A stretch of 64,000 bases of DNA. Source: Stenopsyche tienmushanensis. Taxonomy: Eukaryota > Arthropoda > Insecta > Trichoptera > Stenopsychidae. Both the position numbers and the translations under genes were made by a program. The stretch spans positions 62,001-126,000 of the forward strand of contig WACJ01000256.1 of NCBI GenBank assembly GCA_008973525.1, in the 5' to 3' direction. Below the pieces are notes generated by a model. The model was not told the origin of the DNA and searched no databases. It saw only the letters and a list, made by a program, of their open reading frames with translations. Shown here in pieces: positions 59,738-64,000 of this stretch; the stretch's first letter is position 1, and each line of letters starts with the position of its first letter.

Positions 59738-60260
59738 TTTCCCTACCGATGATGTATTTACTACACCTCGACTCTAATAATGGGAATATCGATATGAAAT
59801 ATAATAGATTCAGGGTTCAGAATGTTTGTATTCCTCCGTAATATAGCAGCGACGGAAATAAATAATTTGTCGGTAAATCGGGAATTGTGAGTTTCAGTTC
59901 GAGTCTTAGCAGAAAGGAATTTAATCAGTCACATTGATGGTGTTATACGAAAATGGGGGCGCTTATGCGGTCATCAACTCGAACTGCATTTAAATATCTG
60001 ACGACGATACCTCCGACGAGTGTAGAGGCTGAGCGTGCATTTTCAGCAGCAGGTTGCCTGGCTTCCAAAATCAGATCCCGACTAAATGACGAAACACTCG
60101 ATGCCTTAATGTTACTTCGGGCATATTTTCAAAATAATATTTTAATTTTTTAGTAATATATTGAATTGAAAATCTCGGTCCCAGGATTCCGGGACGGTCT
60201 AATTAATGCAATCCTGAAATCCCGGGATCGAAATTTTGACTCGGGATTGGAACTCATATG
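59738..60260 (+). mobile_element. hAT transposase C-terminal remnant with family repeat
   Basis: The family repeat of 45282 (tttccctaccgatgatg to aataatttgtcgg) leads into a hAT dimerisation domain at about 59971-60153. It reads [20 protein letters not shown], then K-I-R-S-R-L-N-D-E-T-L-D-A-L-M-L-L-R-A-Y-F, then a stop. The first T-S-V-E-A-E-R-x-F-S block and the R-S-R-L block are diagnostic. Subterminal repeats with cccgggat follow at 60165-60250. The rest of the transposase is absent. Confidence 0.78.
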
Positions 60261-62039
60261 TGTTTGAATTGTTTTAATGAATACCATGCTACATAATATA
60301 AAGTTATATTTTACTTTAAACATAATTTTATGCAAAGTATATTTTAGCTATTTTAATACATAATAGCTTGATAACAAAATAAATATCTAAAAAGAAGCTC
60401 GCATCACAAAATGGTAGAATAGAACGGAAAATGCTAGTGGTAGTCGAATCGACTAACGTTAGTTGTTGAGCGCCGGATGATCGATTCCTGGATTCCAACA
60501 ATTATATGAAACTGGATCGTCGAATGATGAATTGAAAGATCAATTGCGACCTAATTATACCTTCAATGTGAAACGCATGGACTGCGCGCGTTTGAAATTA
60601 CAGCGAACGGATGAAAATTGCAAGTCTGGCTGTAAGCATTTTTAGCCAAAACATTCGGGACGAAGACTATGTGCGCTGCTTTCGATTCTTATAATTTTGG
60701 ATGACTGACAAAACAATCGGAATGCTCCATTTGTCCAAGGTCGCGCACTTTGATATGAGAATAATGCGCGGATAATCTGCACCGTGAGGCTGCATCTGCG
60801 TCCGCGTCTCGGAAGCAGTTACCTGAAAAGGGCTATTTTTGATGTTTTGTGTTCCCGTGTGGCGCGAGGGATAAGTGAAGAGGTGCAACGGCCGTGACCC
60901 ACAAGAGCTTGCGTCGCTCGGCGTCGCGACGCCCGTCCGAGTGCGGAATTCCAGCCGACCGGAACCGCATGCGAATCCGGTTCTCGCTTGCGACACCCAG
61001 TGACGACGCGACGCAACTGCGAATCGCTCGCGGTATTGAGATAAGGAGGTGAGGAACCCCGCCACAGCGTCGCGGCAGCTCCCGTCGCGCGGTCTACTAT
61101 TTATGAATGAAAAAATCGGCAACGTAATGCGCGGGTTCAACGTATCCGTCTAAAATCGCACTTGCCACACTGCCGGCTTTTCAATACACCCGTTTTTACA
61201 ACAGATTGTCTGCAGTGTAGGTCGCTTTCCAACGCCGCCGAAGAAAACGCCGCAACGACTAGAAAAACAACACAACATTGTAAACGAACGCTCGCAACGA
61301 TAGATCGAAGCGCGCCGCGCCCTTCGAACGACGCGGTCTCCGTCTGCGCGGATCTAACACTCGACCTGCAAATATGACACTCGACTAATAACGATGCCTT
61401 CGCATGACGAGACAGATTCTAATATGCGACTCAAAAAAATAGTTCATGGAAAATTCCAGAAGGCGAACGGCGTAAATATAAACATCGCCTTTTGTGTCGC
61501 AAACTCGATTTCGTTTCATCGGTCTTCGACTATCGCACTGATCTATTGCAGTTATCGTAAAACAGCCATTTGTCGTCGCAGGTAATGATTCCTTTCAAGA
61601 ATGCTCGTTTATGTCCCTAATGACCATTGAAAGAGCTATTCATTTATCAATATTTCTAAGGCCTATCTTTTAACACGTTGCTTGTGGGGACACTGTGCAT
61701 TCGCTGCCAATACTTCACGTACGTATAAATTTTACTCTCAACTTTAGATTTGATTCTGGAACAATCTAGTCCTTCATAAAAGGGATTATTTGCGAGGAAA
61801 TGTGTATTATCAACTCTTATATAATTTACTGCACCTAAAGGGGGAAAAAAGGCGTCAAACTACTTATTATTGTCAAACGTGAGCAAATCAGCCTGTCCAG
61901 GATGGTTCAGAATGTGTCCATGTCCAGGATGGTTCAGAATGCAAAGGGTTAAGACACTTTTCTTGTCAATGTCTGTCGTTACAAAAGTGGAAACATTTCT
62001 AAATTCTCCTCTTATATGCGACAATCCCAACGGACCAGT
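60261..62039. other. gene-free region with CpG-rich core
   Basis: No supported gene. A CpG-rich core at about 60800-61350 could be a promoter, perhaps of MED13, whose first exon must lie upstream of 54.7 kb; no coding exon was found in it. A 21-base direct repeat (61894-61914 and 61921-61941) lies at its far end, next to AAAGGGTTAA, a likely end of another TTAA-type repeat. Confidence 0.4.
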
Positions 62040-62305
62040 TTCTTTTTAAATGACCTTATTTCTCAGTTTAAAAATATTTGTGTACAAAACCCGTGGAGAG
62101 AAAGGTTAAGGTCGTTAAGTAGACTAAATATGCCCGCCATATAAGCGAGTTTACTCATCCATTCGTCATCCAAAAAATATTCTAGTAAGGCGAGTTGAAC
62201 CGTGGGATAGATTTAGAGTGAGTCATTTAGCCGAGTATTTTTGAAATTTGAACATACTATTTGCGATTCGGTATTGGACCGCAGATCAACAGTTGGGGAA
62301 CACTG
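62040..62305. mobile_element. partial second copy of the CAGTGTTCCCCAAC hAT family
   Basis: It is collinear with 40970-41248. It shares cttatttctcagtttaaaaa, ttaagtag-ctaaatatg, gagttga-c-gtggga and catttagccgagtat, then the terminal ggttgggga-type sequence agttggggaacactg. The left half is missing. The terminus is intact. Confidence 0.65.
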
Positions 62306-62375
62306 ATTTAGTCTATAGTGTGACTGCAAAATAATACGCGCGGCTCTCCAAAAATAATCACGCTGTGTTAGATTA

Positions 62376-62600
62376 GGATCATCATTATAGTGCAACCACG
62401 AACAGTCCACTGCAGAACTATGGGCCTCTTCATTATCCATTCACAGGAAGGGGTTACATACATCTCGTCTGTATACTTCATGCACCTCCTCATTCGTTCG
62501 ATATTGAAGGTAGCATAACCTAGAGTTTCATTTAGAACGCTCACCCAGCGGATCTCCTGAATAAACGTATCGAAGGGCGCTTTCGTGATCGTCATCTATA
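62376..62600 (-). repeat. RTE-like 3'-tail repeat, minus copy
   Basis: The reverse complement matches 6350-6552. It contains gatcgtcat-t-atacgtttattcagg (start), gttatgctaccttcaatat, gtaaccccttcctgtgaat, gaggcccatagttctgcagt and the tail gcactataatgatgat. Confidence 0.6.
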
Positions 62601-62605
62601 CGTGC

Positions 62606-63775
62606 AACTCTTTACATTATCGCATGATGCCAAATTTCTATGGATAAAATCGAGAACTTGAATAATATCACACGAATGTCAACAGAGTTGATAAGATCCA
62701 ATAATAACATTGCAAGATTCTCGAAGCGGAGTCACAACCTTGACTTCCTGATTTTCAAAGAGTAAACATTGAGATGAAAATTCAAATTATAAACGGGTTA
62801 TAAATGATTAAAAAATAAGCATCAGATAAATCTCTGATTGCGAGCAACGTGCAAACCGCGCGCGCAAAAACGGTATTAATTGCTTAAAAAGTGGTCACAC
62901 AAAACATCTTTCTGCTTTTAAATCGACACAAAAAGCACATTTGAGAAGCGTTTTTTGTACGCACTTTGATATAATTATTGTGTATCTAAAGACAATAAAA
63001 AGAGGAAATATCGTCGATGACATTCGCCAGATAGAGCCTTCAACGTCGGCGAGTTCCAATTGCGGCCGAACCTCCTCCGCGTTCGTCCTGTCGAATTTAA
63101 GGTTTATTATCTGCGAATTGTGCATTTCCAGGAATCGGTCGCACATATTAGCATTCTAGATTTCTGCGAATCTTCGGCGGCATTTTTTTTTCTTCGCCCA
63201 ATCGAGTGTGCGCATGCAGCACGGTATTCGGTAGATCGGTCGAGTAGTGCATGCGAATAACTGGATTTAGTTTATAAATAACCGGCGGCTAAATCGAATC
63301 GAGGAAGGAACGCTTTTGTAGGAGTTTTAAGTAAAAACGAGCATTGCTTAGAGCAGCCAGTCTCGCGAGGCAAGGTCACATCCAAGACTCGATAAATTGG
63401 GGCACTCACCCTGACCCTTGCCGTCTAAAATTACTTACAACTATCACGCACTGCTGAAGGTGCTGGCGAAATGGCTTCTGTAACATGACGACACCAGATA
63501 TCGTCTTACGGTGTGCGGTGTGGCCACTTATCGCATTTCTCCGCTTTTCAGTTGCGTCGCTCGCGATAAACCTTTCGTAAGACGAAGCATTTCACTCGTC
63601 ATAACGCCTCAAATATATGTTATCGGACGGTGCTTTGTGCTGAGATAAATGACTCAAACAAAAAATAAAGAAAATAAGTTTAAACCTTTCAGTGAGGAGT
63701 GTCAATACAACACTTTCGCCTGACCCCAGTTGAACAATCTTCATTGTGTCATTCAGTCTGTTTCTTGTCATTATG
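62606..63775. other. gene-free stretch
   Basis: No supported gene. A good minus-strand donor context (cagg|gtgagt) occurs near 63405, but the sequence upstream of it has no recognisable exon, and its phase would not join the MED13 exon at 54702. Confidence 0.35.
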
Positions 63776-63779
63776 TTAA

Positions 63780-63900
63780 CCCCTTACCCCCTACAAATCC
63801 TATGGCAAAACGTTGTGGCCGAAGATTTTTTCCCACCAACTCCTATGGCAACTACGTGAGGCCGGTTTTTTCTCGGGCTCCCAATCCCCAACTTCCCAAT
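63780..63900. repeat. left end of the 24.6-kb TTAA-flanked MITE family
   Basis: TTAA at 63776-63779 is followed by CCCCTTACCCCCTACAAATCC and cgttgtggccgaagatttttt, matching 24629-24690. The right end is not seen before the window stops. Confidence 0.5.
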
Positions 63901-64000
63901 CGAGAAGAATAGCAAGGACTACCCCATACCAATCTAATCAAGATGAGCTAATAAACAAGCCAGTAGACATTTTAGATTACATTAAAAATATGAACGGGAT

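Noticed and set aside
60667..61140. 157-codon minus-strand frame in a CpG-rich region
   Set aside because: Possible promoter or 5' UTR sequence. It does not contain the expected MED13 first-exon motif, and its phase and donor are unsupported.
63400..63540. Candidate MED13 first exon ending at a cagg|gtgagt donor
   Set aside because: It ends in the wrong phase for the exon at 54702 and encodes nothing like a MED13 N-terminus.
1..64000. CRISPR arrays, operons, bacterial-type systems
   Set aside because: No regularly spaced repeats with unique spacers and no prokaryotic gene layout; the genes present are intron-containing animal genes.

Overview
This is an AT-rich arthropod nuclear genome window, almost certainly from an insect. 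The evidence is intron-split genes, insect-like MED13 protein blocks and a dense mix of mariner, hAT, piggyBac-like, Harbinger-like and non-LTR retrotransposon remains. The order cannot be fixed from sequence alone. Only two host genes can be supported, and they are convergent. A four-exon plus-strand gene at 17370-18321 encodes a 220-residue PH-domain protein of the PHETA/Sesquipedalian family. The minus-strand gene at 54702-26277 is MED13 (skuld), the large subunit of the Mediator CDK8 kinase module.

MED13 was rebuilt exon by exon. Twenty-four coding exons join with matching phases to 5703 bases (1900 codons plus stop). The only missing part is the short first coding exon, which normally carries the initiator methionine and about 20-25 residues. 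It was not found between 54.7 and 64.0 kb. One intron (41355-39843) needs a GC-AG splice pair, and the same intron carries a 1163-bp hAT transposon that itself holds a retrotransposon fragment. The first visible intron is 12.7 kb long and holds CpG-rich patches and several mobile elements. The 5' exon is very GC-rich and encodes long Gly, Ala and Pro runs.

Layout. 1-17 kb: gene-free, with a poly(A)-tailed Jockey-type LINE end, an internally deleted mariner, two LINE reverse transcriptase relics, a decayed mariner transposase and dispersed repeats. 17.3-18.5 kb: PHETA. 18.5-26.3 kb: convergent intergenic region and probable MED13 3' UTR, with one LINE relic and one TTAA-flanked MITE. 26.3-54.7 kb: MED13, with several MITEs in its introns. 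54.7-64 kb: GC/CpG-patchy upstream region, presumably MED13 intron or promoter, with hAT and other repeats.

I found no undescribed biological system. The points most worth checking are the GC-AG intron with its nested transposon, the composite TTAA-flanked element, and the repeated foldback MITE family.
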